A DNA stretch of 64,000 bases. It comes from Fibrobacter sp. Lineage in GTDB: Bacteria > Fibrobacterota > Fibrobacteria > Fibrobacterales > Fibrobacteraceae. The notes beneath the pieces are model-generated. The model worked only from the letters and a program-made list of their open reading frames with translations. It did not search any database and had not been told where the DNA came from. This document shows, piece after piece, positions 1 to 8,180 of the stretch. A program made the translations under genes and the position numbers. Each line of letters opens with the position of its first letter. The stretch's first letter is position 1. The DNA lies in contig JAFPWY010000010.1 in the NCBI GenBank assembly GCA_017412605.1, forward strand, positions 62,001-126,000, written 5' to 3'.

Positions 1-2
1 AC

Positions 3-824
3 GGAACCATGGGAGCTCGCCACAGGGCTCGTTTTGAGGCGTGTGGAGTTCGCTTCGTGCAGATTGTCGATGTTGGGGATACCGTTAAAAATTGCGATGT
101 CGATTTTGCAGTTGTTGCATCTCCCGCATCGACCCATTACGCCTATGCCAAGTTTTTCCTGGAGCGCCAAACGCCCGTGTTCGTGGAAAAACCGCTTGCG
201 ACATCGGCCGAGGAAGCCCAGGAATTGGTGAATTTTGCGTTGCGCAATGGTGTTACGCTATTCGTGGCTCAGTCGGAGTGCTACAATCCCATTTTTCTCA
301 ACTTTCGCAAGCATTTTCTTGCCGAGTTGCGTTCGCTTAGCGGAGCCCATCTTGAATTCCGTCGCGAACACCGGCCGTCGAACCGCTGCCTGGATGTCGG
401 AGTTTCGCTGGATTTGATGGTACATGATTTTAGTTTGTTCTTGACCATGTTCCCATACCGCGATATCCACATTGAAAGTATTGAAGAATCTCCAAATGGT
501 AATCGCGCCCGAGCCCAGCTCAAGGTGGTAAGCGGACCATTTGCCGGTGTTTCGGCAGACTTTGTCGTTGACCGCGAAAGTGCTACGGACCTTCGGAACA
601 TTACCGTGAATTTTCCTCGGAATGGCGAATTGCCGTCTTCGAGCTATACAGTGAGCTTGGCGCATTACACTCCGGAAGGTGAAATTGCCCATATTCCCGA
701 TTCTCTCGACAACGAACACAAGTTTTTCCTGAAGCTCCTTGCCGGAGCATGCGGACACTGGGGAAGGCGTGCCGCACAAAACGCCGCTGATTGTGTGAAG
801 TTAGCAGCGAGCTATGAGCGGTGA
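3..824 (+). CDS. Gfo/Idh/MocA-family NAD(P)-dependent oxidoreductase, 5' end cut by window edge
   Basis: The frame is open to the left edge, and the residues before the first visible ATG (G-T-M-G) look like the end of a Rossmann GxGxxG loop, so the true start lies outside the window. The Rossmann half continues with DFAVVASPASTHY and the family hallmark EKPLA near visible residues 60-65, where the Lys contacts nicotinamide in characterised members. The C-terminal half is the mixed alpha/beta substrate domain, with LDVGVSLDLMVHDF matching the G-x-x-x-D-x-x-x-H helix. The substrate is not recognisable; the family acts mostly on sugars and inositols. The last codons run into a 7-bp-period repeat, so the C-terminus (ASYER) may be repeat-derived. 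Confidence 0.85.
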   Translation, partial: GTMGARHRARFEACGVRFVQIVDVGDTVKNCDVDFAVVASPASTHYAYAKFFLERQTPVFVEKPLATSAEEAQELVNFALRNGVTLFVAQSECYNPIFLNFRKHFLAELRSLSGAHLEFRREHRPSNRCLDVGVSLDLMVHDFSLFLTMFPYRDIHIESIEESPNGNRARAQLKVVSGPFAGVSADFVVDRESATDLRNITVNFPRNGELPSSSYTVSLAHYTPEGEIAHIPDSLDNEHKFFLKLLAGACGHWGRRAAQNAADCVKLAASYER

Positions 825-843
825 GCAATGAGGCACGAGGTTC

Positions 844-985
844 GAGCAATGAGTCTTTGAGAGACTAGAGAATAGAGACTAGAGAATAGAGACTAGTGGC
901 TAGTGAAAAGAATCACGCACTTCGTGCGTCAATATAAGACGGCGAAGCCGTGACATTTTTCCCTAGTCTCTAGATCCTAGATTCT
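844..985. repeat. Intergenic 7-bp-period element, copy A (direct repeat of 1897-2024)
   Basis: A 142-bp element. A purine-rich arm made of degenerate heptamers (GAGCAAT, AGAGACT, AGAGAAT) is followed by two small hairpins (ACGCAC-ttc-GTGCGT type and ACGGC-gaa-GCCGT) and then a pyrimidine-rich arm of CTAGTCT, CTAGATC and CTAGATT units. The two arms are roughly complementary, so the whole element can fold back. Compared with copy B it carries one extra pair of heptamers (14 bp) and one substitution. The spacer continues to 1083 with weaker heptamers and a GGCGC-aaa-GCGCC hairpin near 1022-1036. No gene was seen between 825 and 1083. Confidence 0.85.
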
Positions 986-1083
986 AACCCCTAATCATAT
1001 CCTACTTATCTCATACCTCAAAGGCGCAAAGCGCCGACCTCATACCTCATCCGTTCGTGCATTTTTTTATTTTATGAAAAGGT

Positions 1084-1866
1084 ATGCTGAATTTTCGTAT
1101 TAATAAATTGCTCTTTGTGCTTGGTCTTTTATTTTCGTTGAATGCTTTTGCACAAAAGAATGATTCATTGGACGTTCAAAATGAAGATCCGGTTGCTCTC
1201 TTGGATAGCATAGATCATTATCAAAAACTAATTGATAAAACTGAAGCTAAAATTGAGAATAGATCGTGGGGTTATTTGGGAATTGGCCTTGGCTCAGTCA
1301 GCCTTGTTTCTGGCCTGTATTTGTTGCATGGTATTGCGGGAGCTGGTGGCGCTGGCTATGCCATTGGTGTGGGCGTGATTCCTGCAGTGCTTATCTCTGG
1401 GGGCTTGGCCTTGACCATTGCTGGAGGGATGGCTTTGTCTACTACAAGCAAACTGCCTGAAAAAGTTGCGGAGTATAAAGAGCGGAAGGCGTTTTTTACG
1501 GAGCGCTATGATGAAATCAAAGTCAAATATGTCCAAGATTCTAGTTCTGTGAATATGGCTTACATTGAACTTTTAAATGACGATACTTTTAAATCCCTTA
1601 AGAAAAAAGCTCAGTGCCGCGAAAAAGCAAATATCTCGGATTTTTACCAATGTGTTGGCGACCTTTATAGCGAGGCATCTTTATGGGGCTTTTCTTTGGG
1701 GGGTATATTTACAACTCTTGGAACAGCCTATGTCGGTAGCCAAAAAAATTTTACAGCATCAACGGCAATCATGATTCCTCTGATTGGGTATGGTGTCTAC
1801 TTTATCGTTTGCGGCGGAATATTCAATAGTAAGGCAAATGAATATAGGGCCAAGGCTGGCCACTGA
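1084..1866 (+). CDS. Hypothetical secreted or inner-membrane protein with four hydrophobic segments
   Basis: A 260-aa protein that I do not recognise. It opens with a signal peptide (LLFVLGLLFSLNAFAQ, likely cleaved after AFA), then a charged stretch (about 25-60). A Gly/Ala-rich hydrophobic hairpin at about 62-120 contains two membrane-length segments. A charged, probably helical region (120-205) follows, then a second hydrophobic pair (about 207-250). Two Cys (in KKAQCRE and FYQCVGD) might pair. The gene is clearly AT-richer than its neighbours and stands alone between two copies of the same intergenic element, which suggests it arrived or was moved as a unit. An A/T-rich stretch with no clear Shine-Dalgarno precedes the ATG. 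Confidence 0.6.
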   Translation: MLNFRINKLLFVLGLLFSLNAFAQKNDSLDVQNEDPVALLDSIDHYQKLIDKTEAKIENRSWGYLGIGLGSVSLVSGLYLLHGIAGAGGAGYAIGVGVIPAVLISGGLALTIAGGMALSTTSKLPEKVAEYKERKAFFTERYDEIKVKYVQDSSSVNMAYIELLNDDTFKSLKKKAQCREKANISDFYQCVGDLYSEASLWGFSLGGIFTTLGTAYVGSQKNFTASTAIMIPLIGYGVYFIVCGGIFNSKANEYRAKAGH

Positions 1867-1896
1867 CTTGCAATTGAGCAGTGAGCAATGAGCAGT

Positions 1897-2024
1897 GAGC
1901 AATGAGTCTTTGAGAGACTAGAGAATAGAGACTAGCGGCTAGTGAAAAGAATCACGCACTTCGTGCGTCAATATAAGACGGCGAAGCCGTGACATTTTTC
2001 CCTAGTCTCTAGATCCTAGATTCT
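1897..2024. repeat. Intergenic 7-bp-period element, copy B
   Basis: A 128-bp near-perfect direct repeat of 844-985, including both internal hairpins. It is preceded from about 1872 by further GAGCAGT/GAGCAAT heptamers. It lies between the convergent ends of the 1084 gene and glgP, so it could also serve as a transcription end. A GGCGC-gaa-GCGCC hairpin at about 2103-2117 repeats the one near 1022-1036. No gene was seen between 1867 and 2137. Confidence 0.85.
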
Positions 2025-2041
2025 TATCCCTAACCCATACC

Positions 2042-2082
2042 TAGAGATTGCTTCGGGGTTATTCACCCCTCGCAATGACATT
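2042..2082. repeat. Dispersed palindromic repeat (GAGATTGC...GCAATGACA family)
   Basis: The sequence reads AGAGATTGCTTCG, a variable hairpin loop, then CCTCGCAATGACA. The same ends with different centres occur at 24252-24290 and, inverted, at 13211-13249. Similar small palindromes are scattered through many bacterial genomes. Confidence 0.65.
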
Positions 2083-2137
2083 CCTGTCTACTGTCTACCT
2101 CAAAGGCGCGAAGCGCCGACCTCGCACCTCGAAGCTC

Positions 2138-4609
2138 CTACAACTTAATGCTGCACGGCTTGGCGTTCCAGATTTCTTCGGCGTACTGCTTGATGGTACG
2201 GTCGGAACTGAACTTGCCCATGCGAGCCACGTTGAGGATGGCCTTCTCTGCCCAGGTCTTCTTGTTCTGGTATTCCTTCGCGACCTTCACCTGCATGTCC
2301 ACGTAGCTGCGGAAGTCAGCGCAGAGCATGTACGGATCGTGAGTGAGAAGTTTGTCTGCAATGTGTTTGAACAGATCCGGACGGTCGGGGCTGAAGAAGC
2401 CGGAACCGATGAGGTCGATGACGCGGCGCAGATCGTCGTCCTTCTCGTAGAAGTCGCGCGGACGGTAGCCCTTGGCGAGCAGGTCGGTGACTTCTTCGAC
2501 GGTGAGGCCGAAGATGAAGATGTTCTCGTCGCCGACTTCTTCCTTCATTTCCACGTTGGCGCCGTCAAGCGTACCGATGGTGAGCGCGCCGTTCAGGGCG
2601 AACTTCATGTTGCCGGTACCCGAGGCTTCGGTGCCCGCGGTAGAAATCTGTTCGGAGAGGTCTGCCGCCGGGATAATCTTCTCGGCGAAGGACACGCGGT
2701 AGTTCTCGAGGAACACCATCTTGAGCTTGCCCTTGCAAACCGGGTCGGCGTCGATGATGGCGGCCACGGCGTTCGCGAGACGGATGATCTGCTTGGCCAT
2801 CCAGTAACCCGGAGCGGCCTTACCGCCAATCATGATGGTGCGCGGCAGGATTTCCTTGCCGTCCTTGAGCTGGATGTACAGGTGAATGGCATGCAAGATG
2901 TTCAGGAGCTGGCGCTTGTATTCATGGATGCGCTTCACCTGCACGTCGAAGAACGTGTTGGTGTCGACTTCCACGCCCTGCGTTTCCTTGAGGTACTTGG
3001 CGAGGCGTTCCTTGTTCTGCTTCTTGACGGCCATGAAGGCTTTCTGGAATTCGGCGTCCTTTGCGAACGGTTCGAGTTTCCTGAGGTCGTCCAGATCCTT
3101 GACCCAGCTGTCGCCAATCTTCGAAGAGATGAGTTCGGACATGGCGGGGTTCGCCTTGCGGACCCAGCGACGCGGAGTCACGCCGTTTGTCTTGTTGTTG
3201 AACTTTTCGGGCCACAGCTCGTAGAAGTCCTTGAAGAGCGTCGTCTTCAGGAGGTCGGAGTGGAGGGCTGCCACGCCGTTCACGGCGAACGAACCCACGA
3301 TGGAGAGGTAGGCCATGCGGATCATCTTGCAGTTGCCTTCTTCGATGAGGCTCATGCGGGCGAGGCGGGCGTTGTCGCCGGGCCACTTCATGGAGACCAT
3401 GCGCAAGAAGCGGGCGTTGATTTCGTAGATAATCTGCAGGTGACGCGGCAGGAGCTTTTCGAACAGGCTGACCGGCCACTTTTCAAGAGCTTCGGGCATC
3501 AAGGTGTGGTTCGTGTAGGCGAACGTCTTGGTCACGATTTCCCAGGCTTCGTCCCATTCCAGGTTCTCGATGTCGAGGAGGATGCGCATCATTTCGGCGA
3601 TGGAGATGGCCGGGTGCGTATCGTTGAGCTGGATGGCGACCTTTTCGGGGAATACCTTCCAGTCGTTGTTGTGCAGCTTCTTGAAGCGGCGGATGATATC
3701 CTGCAGGGAAGCGGAGCACAGGAAGTATTGCTGCTTGAGACGCAGTTCCTTACCGTTCATGGAGGAATCGTTCGGGTACAGCACCTTCGAAATCGTTTCG
3801 GAAAGTTCCATGTCCTGCACGGCGGCGATGTAGTCACCGTTGTTGAAGTAGCTGAGGCCGAAGTCGTCGGTGGACTTCGCGCTCCAGAGGCGCAGGTTGT
3901 TCACGGTATTGTTCTTGTAGCCCGGAATCGGGGTGTCGTAGGGCAATGCAAGCACGAAATCCTTGGTTTCCCAGCGGTTGTGGAGCTTGCCGTTGTCGTC
4001 GATCCAGCTGACCACGTAGCCGCCGAACGGGACCTTGATGGCGTTTGCCGGGCGGGCGATTTCCCAGGGGTTCGGGAGGCGCAGCCAGTTGTCCGGCTGT
4101 TCTTCCTGTTCGCCGTTCACGATCTTCTGGCTGAACATGCCGTATTCGTAGCGGATGCCCATACCGGTGGCCGGGAGTTCGAGCGTTGCCATGGAGTCGA
4201 GGAAACAGGCGGCGAGGCGGCCGAGACCACCATTGCCGAGGCCCGCATCCACTTCCTGTTCGCGGAGTTCTTCGAGCGTCATGCCGATTTCGTCGAGGGC
4301 TTCGACGACGGCTTTTTCGACGTCAAGGTTCAGCACGGAGTTGCCGAGCGTACGGCCGATGAGGAATTCGAGGGAGAGGTAGTAGACGCGCTTCACGTCT
4401 TTTTCGTAGTACGTGTTCTGCGTCTTGATCCAGCGGTCGACGAGTCGGTCGCGTACAGCGTAGGCGACGGCGAGGAACTTTTCGTGGTCGGTCACCGTGA
4501 AATTGCTGCGTGCAAGGGTGTGGTGGATGTGGTCGGTAAAAGCCTGGCGGAATGCGTCGGCATCTGTACCGAGGACCGGAATGTCTTTTGCTTTATTCGC
4601 TTTGGCCAT
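2138..4609 (-). CDS. glgP: Glycogen/alpha-glucan phosphorylase
   Basis: Degrades alpha-1,4-glucan with phosphate to glucose-1-phosphate, in the cytoplasm. Length of 823 aa is standard for the GT35 family. The N-terminal allosteric-type region includes SLEFLIGRTLGNS. The pyridoxal-phosphate motif EASGTGNMKFALNGALTIG sits near residue 660, with the PLP-bound Lys in NMK at about 668, followed by GTLDGANVEM. Other family blocks such as GLGNGGLGRLAACF and the RIHEYKRQLLN segment are intact. It is a single-gene unit reading away from a divergent lipoprotein gene. Upstream on its own strand is a CTAAACTT element. With glgE elsewhere in this window it indicates active storage-glucan turnover. A full-length ORF on the opposite strand is a codon-bias shadow. 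Confidence 0.97.
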   Translation of the reverse strand: MAKANKAKDIPVLGTDADAFRQAFTDHIHHTLARSNFTVTDHEKFLAVAYAVRDRLVDRWIKTQNTYYEKDVKRVYYLSLEFLIGRTLGNSVLNLDVEKAVVEALDEIGMTLEELREQEVDAGLGNGGLGRLAACFLDSMATLELPATGMGIRYEYGMFSQKIVNGEQEEQPDNWLRLPNPWEIARPANAIKVPFGGYVVSWIDDNGKLHNRWETKDFVLALPYDTPIPGYKNNTVNNLRLWSAKSTDDFGLSYFNNGDYIAAVQDMELSETISKVLYPNDSSMNGKELRLKQQYFLCSASLQDIIRRFKKLHNNDWKVFPEKVAIQLNDTHPAISIAEMMRILLDIENLEWDEAWEIVTKTFAYTNHTLMPEALEKWPVSLFEKLLPRHLQIIYEINARFLRMVSMKWPGDNARLARMSLIEEGNCKMIRMAYLSIVGSFAVNGVAALHSDLLKTTLFKDFYELWPEKFNNKTNGVTPRRWVRKANPAMSELISSKIGDSWVKDLDDLRKLEPFAKDAEFQKAFMAVKKQNKERLAKYLKETQGVEVDTNTFFDVQVKRIHEYKRQLLNILHAIHLYIQLKDGKEILPRTIMIGGKAAPGYWMAKQIIRLANAVAAIIDADPVCKGKLKMVFLENYRVSFAEKIIPAADLSEQISTAGTEASGTGNMKFALNGALTIGTLDGANVEMKEEVGDENIFIFGLTVEEVTDLLAKGYRPRDFYEKDDDLRRVIDLIGSGFFSPDRPDLFKHIADKLLTHDPYMLCADFRSYVDMQVKVAKEYQNKKTWAEKAILNVARMGKFSSDRTIKQYAEEIWNAKPCSIKL

Positions 4610-4757
4610 GATACACCTATTGGTTAAATGTTTATCCCGCCATCAAGTTTAGAAATATTTACGCATGGATGGGGGAAAATTGGGCCAGTTTCACCTATTT
4701 ATGTGATAAAATACACCATGATGATTGATTTTTTGCACAAAAAACTAAATTGTTTGT

Positions 4758-5816
4758 ATGCGTTTATCTACTAGCTTCAAAAAAAGTGCTTTTTCTTTCT
4801 GCAGTGTCCTGGCCCTTGCCTTGACGGCTGTCCTTGCCGGTTGCGGGGATGATTCTTCCTCTTCGCCTTCTTCTCCGGCTCAAAATCCAACGAGTTCTTC
4901 GGGGGCACAACTCCCTGATGCTGGCACGACTCCGACAAATTCTTCGGGATCTCTCCCGGATGCCGGTACGAACCCGGCGAGTTCGCCGGATGCTGTGAAT
5001 CCGACGAGTTCTACTATCGATTCGCCAGAAAATGGCTCCTTTACTTTTGCGACGACCCCAGGAGCACTTGCGCTTGCTCCGGATGAGGATGGCTTCTACG
5101 ATATGGGCGACGTCTATAAGGCTGTACCCCAGACAAGCAAGATTGCTTTCGTGATTCGACACTCGAAACGCGAGAAGAATAACTTGGGTACGGAATCTCA
5201 GTTGACCCCGATTGGCATTCAGATGGCTCAGACTCTTGGCACAAAACTTGTGGGTGAAGAGTCCTTCTACTATGCATCGACTGATTTTATTCGCACACGG
5301 GAAACCTGTAAGAACATTGCGGTGGGTCGTGGTGAAGCCAATGTGGAAGTCGTGACTTGGGATGGCATTGATGGCGGTTACTTCTTGACCGTTCCTACGG
5401 ACACACTGGATGCCCTTGTTTCTAGTAGGGGCGGAAACCAGAAATATATTGCGCAGTATGCTTATGGAGCTCCTTTTACGAATGCTGCGGTAGCCGCTGT
5501 AATTCCTGGTTATTTCTATGATCTGTTTGAACGTGGAAACCAGTTTGTAAACGAAGTGATTGTCGCGAATATGTCGGGTTGGAAACGTGTGAGTATCCTC
5601 GTTAGCCATGACATGCTTGTCGAACCGCTTATTGCATTCGTATCGAACAGGACGATAGACCTGAAATTCTACCAGACCCCGTTCCGTTGGGTCAACTACT
5701 TGTCCGGTATCGCTGTGATTGTTGATGAGGCTGGCGCTGTGACGGCGCTTCCTGTTCGTGGCGATTCTGTGGGCTGGATGCGCCCCGCCGATGAAGTGGA
5801 AGAAAAGGTGCAATGA
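4758..5816 (+). CDS. Lipoprotein with histidine-phosphatase (phosphoglycerate-mutase-like) domain
   Basis: A 352-aa protein. The signal peptide ends in a lipobox (LAG-C, Cys near residue 29), followed by DDSSSS and a Ser/Pro/Asn/Thr-rich linker to about residue 95 with three imperfect repeats of the PDAGTxPxSS type. The catalytic domain begins at about 125 with KIAFVIRHSKRE, where RHSKR fits the phosphohistidine motif RHG/SxxR. STDFIRTRETCKN follows, and a late VSHDMLVEP segment supplies the second His. It is expected to face the periplasm or exterior and remove phosphate from an unknown substrate. It overlaps the next gene by 4 bp (ATGA), so the two are translationally coupled. No Shine-Dalgarno is evident before the ATG. 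Confidence 0.82.
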   Translation: MRLSTSFKKSAFSFCSVLALALTAVLAGCGDDSSSSPSSPAQNPTSSSGAQLPDAGTTPTNSSGSLPDAGTNPASSPDAVNPTSSTIDSPENGSFTFATTPGALALAPDEDGFYDMGDVYKAVPQTSKIAFVIRHSKREKNNLGTESQLTPIGIQMAQTLGTKLVGEESFYYASTDFIRTRETCKNIAVGRGEANVEVVTWDGIDGGYFLTVPTDTLDALVSSRGGNQKYIAQYAYGAPFTNAAVAAVIPGYFYDLFERGNQFVNEVIVANMSGWKRVSILVSHDMLVEPLIAFVSNRTIDLKFYQTPFRWVNYLSGIAVIVDEAGAVTALPVRGDSVGWMRPADEVEEKVQ

Positions 5817-6553
5817 GAATTGCTCTTCTAGGCTCTACAGGGCTTGTTGGCAAAAATGTCGTTCAATTGCTAGCTCGGTTGGATGAAGTTGAAAGCGTTT
5901 ATTGTCCTGTACGCTCCATTCCTAATTTAGGACAGATGGGCGTCTTGCAGGGAGCCTCGAAGTTCAAGTTCGATGTCATTGATTTTGACGAGTTGTTGAG
6001 TGTGCAATCAGAGAATCAGTGGAAGTCGAAAATATGCTTGAATTTTAGCGGGTGCGATGCGGTGGTGTGCTGTTTGGGGACAACCCGGAAGCAGGCGGGG
6101 AGCCGTAACGCCCAGGAAAAGGTCGACGTGCGTCTGCCTCTTACATTGGCGGCCATTGCAAAAAAGCAGGGCGTCAATCATTTCTTGTGCGTGAGCGCAC
6201 AGGGCGCGAATTCGCATTCACCGTTCTTCTATAATCGTCTGAAGGGAATGCTCGAAGAGGGCCTGACCATGATGAATTTCGATGCGCTTACGCTGGCCCG
6301 TCCATCGCTTTTGCTCGGGAAACACAAGGATAAGCGTTTTGGCGAAGAACTATTGCAAAAGATTTTCGGGGCCCATCTCGAGTGGATTCCCGAACGGCTC
6401 CGCCCCGTACATGCAGAAACGGTTGCGGCGCATTTAATCGCTTCCCTCCTTAAACCGCCCACAGAACACGTATGCGCAACCGATGGCGTGAAAGGGAAGA
6501 GGATAATATATAATAGGGTGCTAGCGCAAACGAAAGTGGAAGAATTGTTCTGA
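5813..6553 (+). CDS. NAD(P)-binding short-chain-dehydrogenase-like protein (HTATIP2/NmrA type)
   Basis: A 246-aa cytoplasmic protein. The N-terminal Rossmann motif is GSTGLVGKNVVQLL (residues 7-20). Later family blocks are DAVVCCLGTTRKQAGS (about 80-95) and the sequence NHFLCVSAQGAN, where the catalytic Ser/Tyr region of SDR proteins usually lies, with YNRLKG giving a Tyr-x-x-x-Lys-like pair. It resembles atypical SDRs of the HTATIP2/TIP30 group, whose substrates are often unknown. It is translationally coupled (4-bp overlap) to the histidine-phosphatase lipoprotein, an unusual partnership because one protein is exported and the other is not. Confidence 0.75.
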   Translation: MRIALLGSTGLVGKNVVQLLARLDEVESVYCPVRSIPNLGQMGVLQGASKFKFDVIDFDELLSVQSENQWKSKICLNFSGCDAVVCCLGTTRKQAGSRNAQEKVDVRLPLTLAAIAKKQGVNHFLCVSAQGANSHSPFFYNRLKGMLEEGLTMMNFDALTLARPSLLLGKHKDKRFGEELLQKIFGAHLEWIPERLRPVHAETVAAHLIASLLKPPTEHVCATDGVKGKRIIYNRVLAQTKVEELF

Positions 6554-6554
6554 G

Positions 6555-6690
6555 GGACAATGAGGTCGGTCGCCGAAGGCTCCCTTTGAGCAATGAGGTC
6601 GCGACCTTCGGTCGCTTTGAGGTATGAGGTTTTAACCTCACCGCTCATAGCTCATAGCTCACTGCTCACTGCTTGCGCCTCGAGCCTACT
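6555..6690. repeat. Intergenic 7-bp-period element between convergent genes
   Basis: A purine arm (GAGCAAT, GAGGTAT units) interrupted by small hairpins such as GCGACC-ttc-GGTCGC is followed by a pyrimidine arm of CTCATAG and CTCACTG heptamers. GAGGTT-tt-AACCTC joins the arms. The array overlaps the last few codons of the 6686 gene on the minus strand. Confidence 0.75.
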
Positions 6691-7888
6691 TAAACTTCAC
6701 GAACTTATACAGGAACTTTGCGCTTTGCACGGGAGTCTTGAGGAAGGCTCTCTTTTTGTATCCGCCCAGCGCGAAACCTTGCAGCACCTTGTAGAGCCCG
6801 ACCTGGTCTTCGCGGTTCAGCGCAAGCAGGAACCTGCGGAACTTGAGCTCGAAGTCGTGCATTTTGCCGAAGTAGCCGTAACAGCGCTTTTCGTATTGCT
6901 TCAGGAATTCCTTGGACAGATCGCCGCGTCCGAGCCCGTCATTCACGTATTCGGCGCAGAAGCGGCCCGCCCGCATCGCGGAAGCGATGCCACCACCCGT
7001 GAGCGGGTTGGTGTGGTGGGCGGCATCGCCCACCAGGGCGAAGCGGTCCAACGTGTAATTCTTGATTATGCTCGAGACGGGGATAATTCCGCCGACGGTG
7101 TAGTTTATCTTGGCTCCGGGGAACAGCTTTTCCAGCCATTCCATCGTAATCTCGAGGATGTTCCCGTCGTGCTTTCCGTTCGCGAGGAAGCCTGCGCCGA
7201 AGTTGGTGACGTTCGACTTCTGCTTCGGGAAACTCCAGATGTATCCGTCGTTGATAAAGTCGTGGCCCTGCCAGAAGGTGAGGTAGTCGGGCTTGGTCAG
7301 GAGGCCCTGCACCTGGATGTCCACTCCGGTACATGTCTCGTTCGGTTTCTGCACGCAGTCAAGACCGACCATGCGACCGATGCGGCTTTCCACGCCGTCT
7401 GCGGCGATGACCATCTTTGCAAAGATTTCTTGCGTTCCCGTTTCGGTGACTGTGCCGTCGCCGTTCCCCTTGCCGAGGGAGACTCTCACCATGCGTTCGC
7501 GGCCTTCAACGTCGCTCACGTACGTGGCGCGGGCGCAGGTCACCACCTGGGCGCCTTCGTCTTCTGCCAGTTTGGCAAGCCACGGGTCAAAGATTTCTCG
7601 GTTCAGCATGATGCCCGTGCCCGGTTTCGGGACTTCGATGTTCACGCCGTTCGGACCATAAATGTATAGACCGTTGATGATGCTCTCGATGCAACTGTCG
7701 TCGATGGGGCCGTAGGTCTGCAGGTCGGCAAGTGTCGTGCTCGCTTCGCCACAGCGGACGGGGTAGCCGATGCGTTCACGCTTTTCGAGGAGCAGTACCT
7801 TGTGGCCTTCGCGGGCGAGGTTACGTGCTGCGACGGACCCGGCTGGGCCCGCGCCGATGACTACGACGTCGTAACAGGAATCAAGCAT
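6686..7888 (-). CDS. Geranylgeranyl-reductase-family FAD-dependent oxidoreductase
   Basis: A 400-aa protein. The FAD dinucleotide-binding motif VVVIGAGPAGSVAARNLAREG is at residues 8-28, followed by LLLEKRERIGYPVRCGEAS, typical of digeranylgeranylglycerophospholipid/geranylgeranyl reductases. IAADGVES and FALVGDAAHHTNPLTGGGI are the second and third flavin motifs. The enzyme should reduce isoprenoid double bonds; in a bacterium the probable target is a prenyl chain such as menaquinone or a polyprenyl lipid (inference). Its start overlaps the end of the ferredoxin gene by 8 bp, pointing to that ferredoxin as electron donor. Confidence 0.85.
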   Translation of the reverse strand: MLDSCYDVVVIGAGPAGSVAARNLAREGHKVLLLEKRERIGYPVRCGEASTTLADLQTYGPIDDSCIESIINGLYIYGPNGVNIEVPKPGTGIMLNREIFDPWLAKLAEDEGAQVVTCARATYVSDVEGRERMVRVSLGKGNGDGTVTETGTQEIFAKMVIAADGVESRIGRMVGLDCVQKPNETCTGVDIQVQGLLTKPDYLTFWQGHDFINDGYIWSFPKQKSNVTNFGAGFLANGKHDGNILEITMEWLEKLFPGAKINYTVGGIIPVSSIIKNYTLDRFALVGDAAHHTNPLTGGGIASAMRAGRFCAEYVNDGLGRGDLSKEFLKQYEKRCYGYFGKMHDFELKFRRFLLALNREDQVGLYKVLQGFALGGYKKRAFLKTPVQSAKFLYKFVKFK

Positions 7889-8072
7889 CGTCCACCTCCG
7901 TAATTTTCAGGGCACCGACGGGGCATGCTTTAGTACAAATTCCGCAGCATATACATTTTTCGGGGTCGATTTGCAAGTCCAGGCCGTACATGTCGAGCGC
8001 CATCTTGGGGCACATGCCAACGCAGCCTGCACAGGCGAGACAAACTTTTCTGTCGTGAACGAGCTTTTTCAT
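7881..8072 (-). CDS. Small 2[4Fe-4S] ferredoxin
   Basis: A 63-aa protein with two Cys clusters: CLACAGCVGMCP and CICCGICTKACP. Both fit C-x2-C-x2-C-x3-C-P for two 4Fe-4S centres. I chose the ATG giving MKKLVHDRK; a TTG start nine codons upstream (8099) is possible but would add a non-family extension. It overlaps the geranylgeranyl-reductase-like gene by 8 bp, so both belong to one transcript and are likely redox partners. A CTATATTA element just upstream on this strand resembles the putative promoter element seen before other genes here. Confidence 0.88.
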   Translation of the reverse strand: MKKLVHDRKVCLACAGCVGMCPKMALDMYGLDLQIDPEKCICCGICTKACPVGALKITEVDDA

Positions 8073-8180
8073 CCCTTTTAATATAGTAAACTCGCACAAA
8101 GAGCGTATCAGTGGACGGAATAAAAAAATTGTTCTTTTTTAGAAAAAATGATGTATTATTAGAAGAAAGGAGAATGAAAT

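Noticed and set aside
844-2024. Flanking repeats as inverted ends of an insertion sequence
   Set aside because: They are direct, not inverted, relative to each other, no transposase lies between them, and related elements occur singly elsewhere in the window.
2048-4627. 859-aa open frame on the plus strand, opposite glgP
   Set aside because: It mirrors glgP almost end to end, has low-complexity Val/Glu/His/Asp composition and no recognisable motif. Strong codon bias with G/C at third positions of glgP explains the lack of stops.
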